Below, piece after piece: positions 1-10,842 of a DNA stretch of 64,000 nt (the stretch's first letter is position 1; every line of letters starts with the position of its first letter). Made by a program: the position numbers and the translations under genes. Origin of the DNA: Anthonomus grandis grandis. Taxonomy: Eukaryota > Arthropoda > Insecta > Coleoptera > Curculionidae. The DNA lies in NCBI RefSeq assembly GCF_022605725.1, contig NC_065563.1, forward strand, positions 10,566,518 through 10,630,517. The letters are read 5' to 3'. The notes under the pieces were generated by a model that worked only from the letters and a program-made list of their open reading frames with translations, made no database searches and was not told the DNA's origin.

Positions 1-507
1 TTAGAAAATTCACAGTTAAACATTCCTTCAGAAGGAGTTATTGTCGCAGATGATGCTTTTCCCTTAAAATCTTATCTTATAAAGCCCTATTCCAGAATAA
101 ATTTATCATTGCAACAAAAAATTTTTAATTACCGGTTAAGCCGAGCAAGACGTATTTCAGAAAATGCCTTTAGGCTACTGGTAGCAAAATTTAGAATATT
201 GGAACGCCCTATTCCGCTTGCTCCAGAAAAAGCGACGTTGATTGTAAAAACAACAACAGTCTTGCATAACTGGTTACGGAAAACTTCTCCCTCTACTTAC
301 ATTAGCCAAGGAGTAGTAGATGTGGAGGACTTGGATAGGGAACAGGTTATACCCGGATCATGGAGAACTTTTCCAACAGCAACAATTCCACTAGGCCGGC
401 AAGGCACTAATAATTATTCAGAACGTGCTTCAAAAATTCGCGACAGTTATACTAATTATTTTAGTACTACTGGTTCAGTGCCATGGCAGATGAATATGAT
501 TGTATGA
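1..507 (+). CDS. PIF/Harbinger transposase, C-terminal fragment (cut by window edge)
   Basis: DDE nuclease of the HARBI1/DDE_Tnp_4 type, which would cut and join the element's DNA. The frame is open from base 1. It contains VADDAFPL, the NYRLSRARR block and SENAFRLL, where the third catalytic acid (E) normally lies in R-x-x-x-E-x-x-F-G-x-L. It ends in GSVPWQM, the usual C-terminus of this family. Two changes from the consensus are visible: ADEAFP has become ADDAFP, and FGIL has become FRLL. No frameshift is seen here, but the catalytic aspartates lie off the left edge. The stop is TGA at 505-507. Confidence 0.85.
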   Translation, partial: LENSQLNIPSEGVIVADDAFPLKSYLIKPYSRINLSLQQKIFNYRLSRARRISENAFRLLVAKFRILERPIPLAPEKATLIVKTTTVLHNWLRKTSPSTYISQGVVDVEDLDREQVIPGSWRTFPTATIPLGRQGTNNYSERASKIRDSYTNYFSTTGSVPWQMNMIV

Positions 508-553
508 TAATCTGATTATATTTTTCAAGCCGATTCATTTGACTTTTACTTAC

Positions 554-930
554 CAAATTATCATGCGTTTCACGTAAAACAACTATCAGCAATTTTGAAC
601 CATCCACAAGTAGGTGTATATAGGTCATCAGTTGATGCTCCACTCTTCATAGATGAGTTAATTTTTCTTACTTCGGCAGAGTATGTTGTTCGAATTGTTT
701 TAATTCGTATTTTTACCTCGGCTATGGTCATAATAATACCATTTTCACGCATTTCGGTGATAATATTTGTAATTGCAGCTCCCCGCTTATCTCTATTTTT
801 ATAATCTAAACATTTACACTCCCACAAACATGGATATTTTTGGTAACATAACTTTTCTCTTCCGTCCAACGTGACGCGGACATTTTGTTTTCTTCGACAT
901 GAACGAAAAAGTTGAACTAGATTCAACTCG
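554..930 (-). pseudogene. MADF-type (MYB/SANT-like) partner protein of Harbinger A, exon 1
   Basis: Harbinger elements usually carry a second gene for a MADF/MYB-like DNA-binding protein that helps the transposase. The frame around 570-926 contains YPCLWE followed by a lysine-rich helix, then VKIRIKTIRTTYSAE, then CGWFKIAD, the order expected of a MADF domain. At the 3' end the match continues in another frame (LRETHDNL) up to a strong GTAAGT donor read from 553 to 548, so there is a small frameshift near 570. The donor points into the transposase gene, so its next exon should lie to the left, outside the window. The true start codon is uncertain. Confidence 0.6.
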
Positions 931-958
931 CGAGTTATTCATCTGAAATCAAGCATGC

Positions 959-1054
959 CAAATGAATTGTCGGTTTACACGTTCAAATAACGTTCATTTT
1001 ATATGAATTCATTTGACATGATCAGTTCACTTGACCCGTGTCAACGCGGCTTAA
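959..1054. repeat. Right terminal and subterminal repeats of Harbinger A, with TAA target copy
   Basis: The terminus reads ...CAACGCGGCT and is followed by TAA at 1052-1054. Read inward it starts AGCCGCGT, as does the right end of element C. Just inside are CAAATGAATT (959-968) and its inverse AATTCATTTG (1006-1015), plus two AACGTTC/ACGTTC copies. These are plausible transposase-binding subterminal repeats. The partner terminus is out of the window, so the TSD assignment rests on analogy with element C. Confidence 0.55.
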
Positions 1055-1958
1055 TCGCCGCGAGGAACTTACGCGGTGTGAAAAAGAGACACAACCGATT
1101 TTAGATTTAAAGCGGACCTCACACGGTCAATATTATTGTCAATATTTCGTATTGACAATCTATTGTCAATATTTTAATAAAGTCCTCATACGATCAATAT
1201 TTCTTTCCAAGTTTAGTTTCTGAGCAAAATTTGGCCAGAAAACATCATGATGAATCCTCTTGGAAAAGTTTGTGTTGCTATTACGCAGGCATAATTTACT
1301 CAGGTAAATCTCCTGCATCACATAAAGACAGTAGAACCGAATGATTTCAAAAACTACTTTAGAATGAATTCCGAGACATCAAGTAATAGTAATAATAAAT
1401 AATAATAATAAATATTTTTTATTTGCATAGAAAGAAAAAACAATACAAGTTTACAAAATCTAGTAATAAATTTACGCAAATAAAAGGCCTACAAATTCAG
1501 AATTCTGCCATGGCAGATTCCTGTCTTTAACATTGTGGCCCCACACTTCATTAAAAAAAAATGGTAACGCTTAACTAATAACTGATTAAATACAGCTTTT
1601 TCTTTAATCATATAAGTGTGTGGTTACCTAAAGTAAAGAAAACAGTTAGACAAAGACCTCTGGGAAAAGTGTTCAAAATCAAGAGAATTACCTTAAGAAA
1701 ATTAGTGAAAAGTGGCAGTACCGTACGACGACATCTTAAATCGTATGTACATAATTTTTAATACCACACATTAAGTTTACTATTCAAAAAATTAAAAATA
1801 ATTCTTCTTACATTAAACAACAATTTGGTAAAATATTCTTATCAGCTCGAACAAGTGCACTTTTTTCTTTTATCGGCATTTCAAGTAAAACCCGCACGTA
1901 GAAAATAGCAAACCATACACATACCGGATTTAATATTTAGACCCTAGTATACTAAAGT
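1055..1958. other. Non-coding stretch with short inverted repeats and a possible LINE tail
   Basis: No supported gene. At 1118-1200 the motif TCAATATT recurs, including a hairpin ATTGTCAATA (1135-1144) / TATTGACAAT (1150-1159) and two diverged copies of CCTCACACGGTCAATATT about 66 bp apart. Around 1388-1440 TAA-rich sequence runs into TATTTTTTATTTGCATAG. Read on the minus strand this resembles a LINE 3' end with an (ATT)n tail. The rest up to the first ATG of the next element may be its 5' leader, but no boundary is visible. Confidence 0.4.
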
Positions 1959-2786
1959 ATGGAAAGTCAAAAACTGTTAGAGTTAGTAGAACACTTAGTA
2001 AAAAGCCACGAAGAGATTAAGAATCAAATAAACACTCAACAGATCACTATTACTAGCACAATTACGAAGCAAATAAAAACACTTAAAGAGGAACTTCTGG
2101 TCAACGTTGATCAAATAAGGGAGGAAAACACAGCACTTAAAAAGGAGGTAGAGGAGTTAAAAGATAAGCTTCAGAGGGTTGAAAAGGATTCCAGGAGGTA
2201 TAAAATCCTCATTCACGGGTTAGAGGAAGGAACGGACGAAGTTTCTGACATAAGGGGGTGTTTAGAATTGATAAATCAAAACCTAGGAGTGGAGTGCCGT
2301 TTTTCGGATTTAAAAAACGTATTTCGTCTGGGCAAACCGGCTGCTGAAAAAAGGCGGTCACTCTCGTTAGAGTTAAGTAATTATTTTTTAAAGAAAGAGA
2401 TTTTAAAAAATAGTAAAAAATTAAAAGGAACTTTTGTTTTATCTCACCTGACTACACACCGGAGGAACAAGCAGACCAAAAACTTTTATACCAGCACCTG
2501 AAGAAAGCAAGGCAAAACTCAAATCAAGCGTATATAAAAAAAAAACAGACTCATAGTCGATGGTCAAAAGCGGACAATTGAAGATTTAAAAAGGGACAAA
2601 AATAAGCTGCATCAATCAAGTGAACCGGCACATAATCAAATCGGCCAAAAATCCCAAAAGCTAACCCAGGACTCAAGTAGTAATAATAAACATAAAGCGC
2701 CAACGGAAGCTAGCGAAAAAAATACCCAACCTCCTAAAAGAAACTTAAGAAGCACAAGCGTCACTTGTTATGAAAATAATTATTAG
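1959..2786 (+). pseudogene. LINE ORF1 protein (coiled coil plus RNA-binding fold), frameshifted
   Basis: ORF1 proteins bind the element RNA. The first 180 codons contain a heptad-rich coiled coil (about residues 15-80, ending KEVEELKDKLQRVEKDSRR), then YKILIHGLEE and LKNVFRLGKP, the pattern of the RRM-like domain in L1/CR1-type ORF1s. That frame stops at 2501. The family-like sequence continues in the other two frames: PDYTPEEQADQKLLYQHLKK from about 2448, then after a run of nine A's near 2538, RLIVDGQKRTIEDLKRD, to a natural end at TAG 2784-2786. So there are two small indels, one of them at a poly(A) run. The C-terminal tail is basic (PPKRNLRS). Confidence 0.75.
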
Positions 2787-3104
2787 ACTTTTGCGTTGAT
2801 AATAAATAGGTGATTTTGTTTGATTCTTTTAATTTAGTATAATAATAGGGATAGAAAAAAAAACTTATATTAGTGTAGTTTAATTTTATTCAAGATATTT
2901 TAAATATTTTATTTTATTAGTATAGTTTAATTTTACCTTTTCATGTATATCCGTATGTATGTATGAATGTATGTTAGTTCTTTTAGTGTTGTTACTTTTA
3001 AGAAAATTTTAAAAAATAAATAAATATTCAAAGAAAAGTAATAATAATAATACAGTTAGTTCATAAGTAGATTCCTAGTTTTAATTTAATGAAAACACAT
3101 TACA

Positions 3105-5960
3105 ATGGACACATATGTAAGGTATTATAACTATGAACCTGTAGATACACGTGAATATAATAGTATACATCACTTTTTGGAAGACTTTCCAAATGGAAGG
3201 AATTTTACTGTACTGCACCAAAATATAAGGAGTATATCTAAGAATTTTGATCAAATGCTTATAAACTTTAATAAAATATTTAATAACTTAGATATTTTAA
3301 TTTTAACCGAAACTTAGCAAATAAATGACTTGAATCTTTTTGCAATACCAGGTTATCAATTGGTGTATAGTTTTGGAACTATCAATAAAAATGATGGGGT
3401 CTTAATATACATAAAACAGTCAATAAATTTTACGTACAATATTGTACAAATAGGGGAGTGTAAATGTCCCGAAATCCATGTTTGTCTCAATAATAACAGG
3501 CCACTTGTCATAACTGGAATATATAGACCACCATCAACAAATACTGATATTTTTCTTACAGGACTAGCTCACTATCTTAATTGCACTTGCTTATTTCGGG
3601 TATAGTCATATTATAGCGGGTGATATAAATATAAATATAAAAAAATTAAATGATGTTGAGTGTAATAACTATCTAAATATTTTGTCTGAATATAGTTTTT
3701 TATCTCTAATAAATAAAAATACCAGAGTTTTTGATAATTCAGCCACCTGTATCGACCACTTCTTTATAAAAAAATTTAAAGAAAATTTTGATAGTCATCC
3801 TAGTGTTATAAAGACGCATATTACAGATCATTATACAATAGTATTACAACTTATTTTTACACCTTCAATTCCTAAGGCTAACTATTCATCAGCAAATAAT
3901 GTAAAAACTTATATAGATTATAATAAACTTAGAGACTATTTAGGTAAAATGAATTGGACCTCTATATATGAAATAACTGATGTACAAGATTGTTATTCCT
4001 GTTTTATTAATGTTTTAAAGAAGTTTATTGTGGACAGCACAAACGAAATACGTGTTAAAAAAAAGGATATACCCAGAAATATCTGGATTACCCCAGGACT
4101 TATAAGGTCAGTTCAAACAAAAGAGTCATTGTATAAGAAATTTAAATCAAATCCTGAAAGGTATAGGGCTGAATACAATCAATATAAAAATTATCTTAAT
4201 AATCTGATAAAAAAAGCAAAACAAGATTATATAAATAAAAAAATCGAAAATAGTCAGTCCCACACCAAATCTCTCTGGAATGCCATAAATACGCTAACAA
4301 ATAATAAAAAGAAAGATGTTTTAATTCTAAAGATAAAGAATGATAGAAACCAAATAATCATAGATATAGAATGATAGAAACCAAACAATCTCAGATCCAA
4401 AAGAAATATCGAATGTATTTAATAATTACTTTGCTGACATTGGACAAAGTTTAGCAGAGAAAATACCCTTAGTTCAACCAAGCCATAACAAACTAAAAAA
4501 AATGGCTAATTCATTCTTTCTTGAGGAAACAAATAAGACAGAAATCGAAAAAGAAATAACTCTATTAAAACCAAATAAAGCGCCTGGGTATGATCAAATA
4601 AAAGCTGAGACTCTTAAAGAAATAAAAATGTTAATATCCGAACCTCTAACACATATTTTTAATCTTAGTTTTAAGACGGGTACCATACCAACGGAATTGA
4701 AAACAGCTGTAATAAAACCGATTTTTAAAAAAGAAGATAAGGAACTAGCATCTAATTATCGGCCTATTTCTTTAATAAATAGCAGAGCAAAAGTTTACGA
4801 AAGATTAATTAAAGTTAGATTGTCTATCTACCTTAAAAAATACGACTTGATATCAAACAGACAATTTGGTTTTCGCGAGGGCATTAGTACCCAAGACGCA
4901 ATAGGCAATTTAACTAAAAAAATCTACAAATCTCTCGATGGTTGTAATCCTTGTCTATGTGTCTTCCTGGATCTGGCTAAGGCATTCGATACAGTTGACC
5001 ATCATAAACTGTTGGAGGACTTGGATAATATTGGAATACGTGGAATACCGCATAAATTATTTACAAATTATTTATCTGGTCGCACCCAAAGAATTGCCAT
5101 AGGAAATATTTTTAGCGAAACAAGAATTGTAAAGTGCGGTGTACCTCAGGGTACTATACTAGGACCTTTGTTTTATATAATTTACTTAAACTCTTTATTG
5201 GAAACAAATTTTTCAGCAGATATTATTAGCTTCGCGGATGATACAGTTATATTTTTTACCGAAAAAAACTGGGAAATTGTAAAAAGAATTTCAGAAGAGG
5301 TTTTAAAGGATGTTTTTAATTGGTTTTCGTGCAGGAAATTGAGTGTGAATTATGATAAAACTAAATTTCTGCGTTTTTCATCATACAGAGATGGTCTTCC
5401 AAATTATGATAGGTTAAATATTCAATTGAACGATAAGATAACTTATATTTCAGCAGTACCTAGCATAAAATATTTAGGTATTACCATAGATGAACAACTT
5501 AAGTGGAATATTCATATACAGAACGTTGCAAATACCTTAAGATCTTTATTGGGTAGATTTAAGTTTTTAGCTGGAATATTAAGCATTTCGCATTTAAAAA
5601 TAATTTATTATGCCTTGGTAGAATCTCGTCTTCAATACGGAATTTTAAGATGGGGAGGGGCTAGAGACGTATTTTTAAAATGCCTAGAAATCGTTCAGAA
5701 GAGTATCATTAAAATTATTTATAAAAAACCTAGACTACATTCCTCAGATCTACTGTAGTGAAACAAAAATTTTCGATATTCGTCAAATATTTTTTTAAAA
5801 TATTTTAACATATTTACACAAATATAAGTCAAACATTTCATTAATTACCCATCAGTATAATACAAGAAATTGTCAACAGAATACCTCACAAACCACTAGA
5901 GCTAAGAAGACAATAGGGCAACATTGTCTTCTTGCCAGATGTTATAATTTTTACCAGTAG
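3105..5960 (+). pseudogene. LINE ORF2 (AP endonuclease plus reverse transcriptase), broken
   Basis: ORF2 nicks the target and reverse-transcribes the element RNA. In order: endonuclease with LHQNIRSI, ILTET and IIAGDININ; a linker; RT with KAPGYD, YRPISL, FLDLAKAFDTVDH, CGVPQGTILGP and SFADDT; and a thumb region with SIKYLGITID. Breaks: TAG at 3315-3317 where LTETW would have tryptophan; a frameshift near 3598; a 31-bp tandem duplication near 4340-4390 that shifts frame; and a frameshift near 5755, after which LYSETKIFDIRQIF-like sequence continues with one more stop. The longest clean piece (4502-5758) carries the whole RT catalytic core. Start taken at the first ATG before the endonuclease motif. 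Confidence 0.85.
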
Positions 5961-6784
5961 AAATGAGAGGTGTTATTCTAGGTAGCAACTCATTGGGATT
6001 GGTTAAAAGTAGGATCAAAAAATTTATTATCCTTCAAAATAGACAGCTTATTGATGGTTTGGTAAATATTAGAAATTAACATGTCCACTTATATGGCCCT
6101 TTAATTTTAATCTTGATCTGTGTCTTGCTTTGGTGCAGTACGGTAATAACAGTTTTTCAAAGGACTACAAAATACAGTAGGTCTTTAGTTTGGTAATCCT
6201 GTTATAAAAATGTTTTGTTGAATTGTTTGATTTTTTTTGGTTTTGATTAGTTTTATGAGTTTTAATTAATTTTTAAGCATTGCAATTGTAATAGATTCAT
6301 AGTTTAGATTGTTTATTTTGTTTTGCAATTTAGGTTTATATTAAGGCGAAAAAAAAAATACCAGCAAGTCCTTGCACAGCGTACTAGCTCCTGAGGGCTG
6401 GGGGCATTATCTATTTATTGCCGATGTTTATTAAATTTACTTGTATTTCTTTTGTTATATTGCATTTGAAATAAACATTATTATTATTATTATTATAAAT
6501 ATTTATCATTTATCATTTATCATATACCTAATAAACCTACATATAAAAGTTCTTAATTCTAAATTTGACAGTTTAACATCAAGCAAAACAATACACATTA
6601 CAAACACCCTAAAAACAGATTAAATTTTTTGTTAAATAACAAAAAATAGAAAAATTATTACAGGCAAATAAATAAAATAATCCCAATACCAAAAATTGTA
6701 ATAAATTACTCAAGAAACCAACCATTCATAAAGTTAAGAAAGAAGAACTTAAATTATTTACCCTGCTGATTCATTAGATGTACA
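5961..6784. other. 3' UTR and (TTA)n tail of the LINE, then short unassigned DNA
   Basis: No gene. It contains CTCCTGAGGGCTGGGGGC near 6390, then AATAAACA and TTATTATT repeats at 6478-6496, the likely 3' terminus of the LINE. After that come three ATTTATC units (6497-6525) and AT-rich sequence that probably includes the 3' UTR of the antisense LINE scrap to the right. Confidence 0.6.
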
Positions 6785-7595
6785 ATCATCCTATTACAAA
6801 AAGTATTACATGAAATTGATAATCGGTCCGGATCCAAATTTAAAGAATTTATTTGATAAGCAAAATTGGAAGAAAATGATCGTTTAAATAACTATGTTTT
6901 ATGTCTCGGAATGAGAATAGTATTTTTTCTTAAATTTAAATGGTGTACATAATTTCTAAAAGTTATTTTTTGATAGAGATAGGGCGGACTACGATATATT
7001 AAAATTTTATAAAAAAATATTAAAAAATGAGCAATTCTTCGATTATGCATATTAGGCCATCCAAGTTCGTGAAGTTTATGGGAAATGCGGTTTCTCCTGC
7101 GAATGCCAAATATTAGTCGAATGCAAGAGTTTTGGAGCTTTTGCAGTCTACCCCTATCCTCATAATCAAGACATCAGCCATACACTACATCACAGTAATT
7201 ACATTTTGAAAGGACCAATGAATCACATAAAAGCTTCTTAATATCTTTACTTAATTTTAAAGCAAGATATGCCTTTTTAAGAATATTAGACACGTGATGT
7301 TTAAAACGAATAATATTATCTACTATAAGGCCCAAACTCTTACATTTGTCAACAACTGGAATTCTTTCGTCCCCCAATTTAATGTTTATACCATTTAAAA
7401 TATTATTTACATTAGTTCGATTACCTATGAATATTATAGATGACTTCGAAGGATTTAATTTTAATAAATGCTTTGCAGAAACGTCACAAATAACTTGTAA
7501 ATCCTGATTAATTTTAAACTCAGCCATTTTAAAATCACCTGGTAAAAACTGCGTGTCGTCTGCGTCAAAAAGGTTATATATATCTAAATTGTATG
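6785..7595 (-). pseudogene. LINE ORF2 C-terminal piece (RT thumb and tail)
   Basis: Reading right to left, the piece begins at the RT catalytic motif (NLFDADDTQFL), then LKLNPSKSSIIFIGNRT, KCKSLGLIVDN and LKKAYLALKL, and continues after one stop (GGC.TGA near 7173) as DYEDRGRLQKLQNSCIRLIF and LHELGWPNMHNRR. This is the usual order of the thumb and C-terminal tail of Jockey/CR1-group ORF2. The upstream RT, endonuclease and ORF1 are missing, as in a 5'-truncated insertion. DADD in place of FADD is visible at motif C. It differs in sequence from the neighbouring plus-strand LINE. Confidence 0.75.
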
Positions 7596-10436
7596 ATGTA
7601 TATGTACATAAAATATGATGTATATCTTAATTTTATATGGTGGTAAGAATAACGTAGGTATTCTTGTATATATGAAAAAAAAACAAAGAAATTTAATAAA
7701 ATCAAAAAACGTTAAATACCAGAAGAACTTTTCGAAAAAATGTTATTCGACTTTTTTGTTGCAAGTGACTTGTATGTACTTTAAAGTTTGGCTGTTTTTA
7801 TAGTAGACACCCTGTATAGAAATTTGCATATCGCAAGATTTAATGGGAGTAAACAAATAAATATTCGAAGGGAAAATTGTAAGGACCTTTTGGAGTTTGG
7901 CTCCTCAAAGGTCTGGCAATAATCGTTATTAGAGAGCAAATCCTAAGGCCATTTATTATAGAAGAAATTTCGTCATCGTCTTTACTTAACTACAAGGAGA
8001 TTACGCTCATATTTCCTTCGTTAACGTTTATTCACTGTTCCGACCAATAAATCCGCTCATTGTTTTCGTCCCGAATGTGAATTTATTCACTTGCCAACTT
8101 TTAACCTCTGAATTTACTACAGTTTGATTAGTTACCCCTTTTTGTTTTATATTTCGCGCCAAATGATTTTTTTTAACCAAGTTTTAGATGTTCCTCATTT
8201 TATCTTTGTTCCACTCAGATAGTACACATCCTCGAATGGATGGAATCCAAGCAACACACAATAGTAAAATAAACGTTCATTTTTGGTTTACACCAAAAAA
8301 CTTGTCTGAAACTAAGAAAAACTGAAAAAAAAAATAAAAACCGAATGACTTACCTTACAAAAATTGAATTTCCACTTATTTGCGATAAAAAATGGCACAA
8401 CTACGTTTTTCACGTTTTACTCGAAAACCTTAAGGTTATGAAAGAAAAGTATAGATACAAAAACTATAGATTTTTTTATCACCTATAATTTTCTTAAAAA
8501 GCATTTTTTTCTCAGATAATTATCTTCTACAAAAAACCGTTTTTTATTAACTCCACCCTTACCCCCCCGCCCACCCCACACTACTTACCAGTAAGAAATT
8601 ATTTTCAAAAATCATTGTTTTCTAAAGTAATACGCATGAATAACAGCTGCTTTCGTCGTTAATATCTAATATAATAACACAGTGTGTTTATTTGAATTTT
8701 ATATAATTATTAGACCTTGTCAAAATAAACATACTGTGTTTCTGGCACAAAAGTGTGTTCTTCGCGTTACAATATTAAAAAGTGTGTCAGATCCATTTAA
8801 ATTATGCCCGCTTTTATTTTCCCCAAAAGTTCTTCCTGTTCGTACCTCGTTATAACCAACAATGGGCCTCCTCACCATTCAATCACAATTTTAAACGAAC
8901 GCTCTCCAAATAAATTACAAAGGGCGAGGGCGGAAGCTCCCTTATAACTTCACCTTATTCCCATTCATCCAATACGTTATAACGTCGTCTTCGTCATGCA
9001 CGACTACTTAATACCATTTGCATAAACAAGCAGCCGCACCATTTTTCCGAGCCTACTCGCGATTTCCCCGCCATTTCCGGTAGATGAGAGGAAATTTTCG
9101 GGACCAACAGACCGCGACATAAGCTCCCCTTTCCCCCAAGAAGAAATTTCTTTCCACGGAAATCATCTCAGTATTATTATAATTGGAATGGAAACTCAAT
9201 ATGGAATTTTTCGAACTCACGGAGACAAATACAGATAGAGAGAAAGAGAGGGACGGTGTAACTGACACCGCGTTATGATCCATTTGAAAACTCTTAATCG
9301 GCGACAACAAGGGCCGAATGAATAAAATGAGCCCTTCGGGAGGGTAGTTTTGCGAAAATGGGAGCGACGATATCAAGTGGCCACGTACGCTGTTATAGTG
9401 TATGTGTCTCTCTCCGTTTATCGGCTGTAGGGCCCAAATTGAAGGTGAAACGGACGCTCTCGGTGTGTCGCCTTTGGTCACTCGAGGGTTTCGGAAATTC
9501 GGTTTTTTTTGGGAAATAATAATTGTCGTTTTTGTGGTTGAGGGAATTATTAAGTTTTGCTAGTATGCTCAAGGGATGCACAATTTAAAGTAATGTAACA
9601 ACATGTTAACTAGGGCTTAATTAATTATATAAAAAAGAACCATTGGGTACCATTTGTATCGAAACCCTTAAATTCAAGCAAGCCAAGTTCGATCAAGTTA
9701 CACTGAGGAAATTCTCTGTTAACCATAAAAAAATGTAATAGCGGAAAATTTATATCTAACGTTATATCTATAGTTAACGTTTTGCGACAAATAGAGTCGT
9801 TTTGCTAAGGCCACCGAACATAAACTAGAAATTAAAATAAGAAATTAAATTTTAAACTTGTTCTTTATACTGTGCTAAGGCGGACTTCTACTTGCTGCCA
9901 CAAAAATACCAACTGAGAATAAGTATGTTGGAATGTATGAATGATCTATTTAATGTTGATCTGCAAATATTTGCAGCAAATAGATGCATCTGATTGCTAT
10001 ACTATATCAGATTTATTTGCCTCTTATAAGATTCCATTTGTTACTAAATTGATAATGTATTTGTGGCTGATAAATGCCATTATTTGAAATATTCAGGGTG
10101 CTTTAATTAAAATGTACAGAAAATGTATAAATTACAATTGATAATTTTATGAACGTAGTACATGCCTGTCAAATCTCAGTAGATACTACGTTATAATATT
10201 AAATAAAGCTTATCACAATAAATCTTAAGTATAGGTATAATTTATTGATTTGCACACACTGATGTCAAACACAGTTAAAGTTGTTGGGAAAAACAATAAT
10301 ATTATATCTCTAAGTAAGTATGTTAGTCACAACTGAGATTTTAAGAGCATTTACTAAGCATAATATGGTGCCTCAGGATAAACTGCGGCGATAAATTTGT
10401 ACAAATTCGGCCATTTAGATATGCGACTTTCTATAA
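7596..10436. other. Gene-free stretch
   Basis: No supported gene. An ACACCCTGTATA-type motif at 7807-7818 resembles the end of a TA-target MITE, but no partner is seen. The section 8800-9550 is richer in G and C than its surroundings and contains an open frame of 142 codons on the minus strand (9053-9481). Its composition is biased and it has no motif I recognise, so I do not call it a gene. The remainder is AT-rich and looks intergenic or intronic. Confidence 0.5.
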
Positions 10437-10842
10437 AGTCCAGTTCAGAGATCATTTAGAATCTTTGATGTGCCGCGAATAGTCCGTGTGCCGGTGTTTA
10501 TTTAAAATAACATTTTAAAAAAAATTTATACATTTGATTCGCAAAATTTGACTACATACGCCCACGTACTATTTTGTTAGACGCCTGACCTCGGTCGCAA
10601 CCACTCAAGCGTGAAAAGTTGCACAGGTCCGGCCTTAAAATTTATTTAAGATTTTATTACTCGGGATTTTTGGGTTCAGTTTTATAAAGTTAGACATTCA
10701 GAATAGTTGAGTTTAATTTAAAGATAAGATTTAAGTACGTAAAATCAGTTGAACCTGAAATTTTAATTTAATAAGTTAAGTTTTTAACGCCATCAGTGGG
10801 GCGTTTATAATAAGTGAATAGATGGTACAAATTACTTAGGCT
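10437..10842 (+). repeat. 5' flank repeat shared with the 42.4-kb element
   Basis: Shares long near-identical blocks with 42355-42885: TTTGATGTGCCGCGAATAG, ACATTTGATTCG, GCCCACGTACTATT, AAGTTGCACAGGTCCGG, CGGGATTTTTGGGTT and GCCATCAGTGGGG. The copy here lacks about 100 bp present in the other after GTGCCGGTGTT. A third, inverted copy of the outermost 100 bp lies at 45930-46035. This is the probable left terminus and 5' UTR of the transposon. Confidence 0.8.

Larger units (their letters stand above)
1..1051 (+). mobile_element. Harbinger element A, right-hand part only
   Basis: The right end of a PIF/Harbinger DNA transposon whose left part lies outside the window. Seen: the C-terminal part of a Harbinger transposase on the plus strand, an antisense MADF-type gene just beyond it, and a terminus ending in ACGCGGCT followed by TAA at 1052-1054. 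Element C in this window ends the same way (TACGCGGCT then TAA), and TAA is a typical 3-bp Harbinger target. The gene order (transposase 3' end, then MADF exon 1 reading back towards it) matches elements B and C. The left terminus cannot be seen, so total length is unknown. Confidence 0.75.
1959..6497 (+). mobile_element. Jockey/CR1-group LINE with ORF1, ORF2 and (TTA)n tail
   Basis: A non-LTR retrotransposon with the standard order: a coiled-coil ORF1, a 318-bp AT-rich spacer, an ORF2 with AP endonuclease and reverse transcriptase, a 3' UTR and a short microsatellite tail (6478-6496) directly after AATAAACA. Endonuclease motifs (LTET, AGDININ) and RT motifs (PISL, AFDTVDH, GVPQGTILGP, SFADDT) place it in the large Jockey/CR1/L2 group; I cannot fix the clade by eye. 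The 5' end is not visible, so the start given is the ORF1 ATG. It is not full-function: both ORFs are broken. Confidence 0.85.

Noticed and set aside
7587..7622. TGATGTATA words here and at 13655-13690
   Set aside because: Short AT-rich words with no further shared sequence.
9053..9481. A 142-codon open frame on the minus strand in GC-richer DNA
   Set aside because: Ser/Pro-rich with no motif; likely chance in a GC-richer patch. An overlapping frame (9393-9581) is no better.
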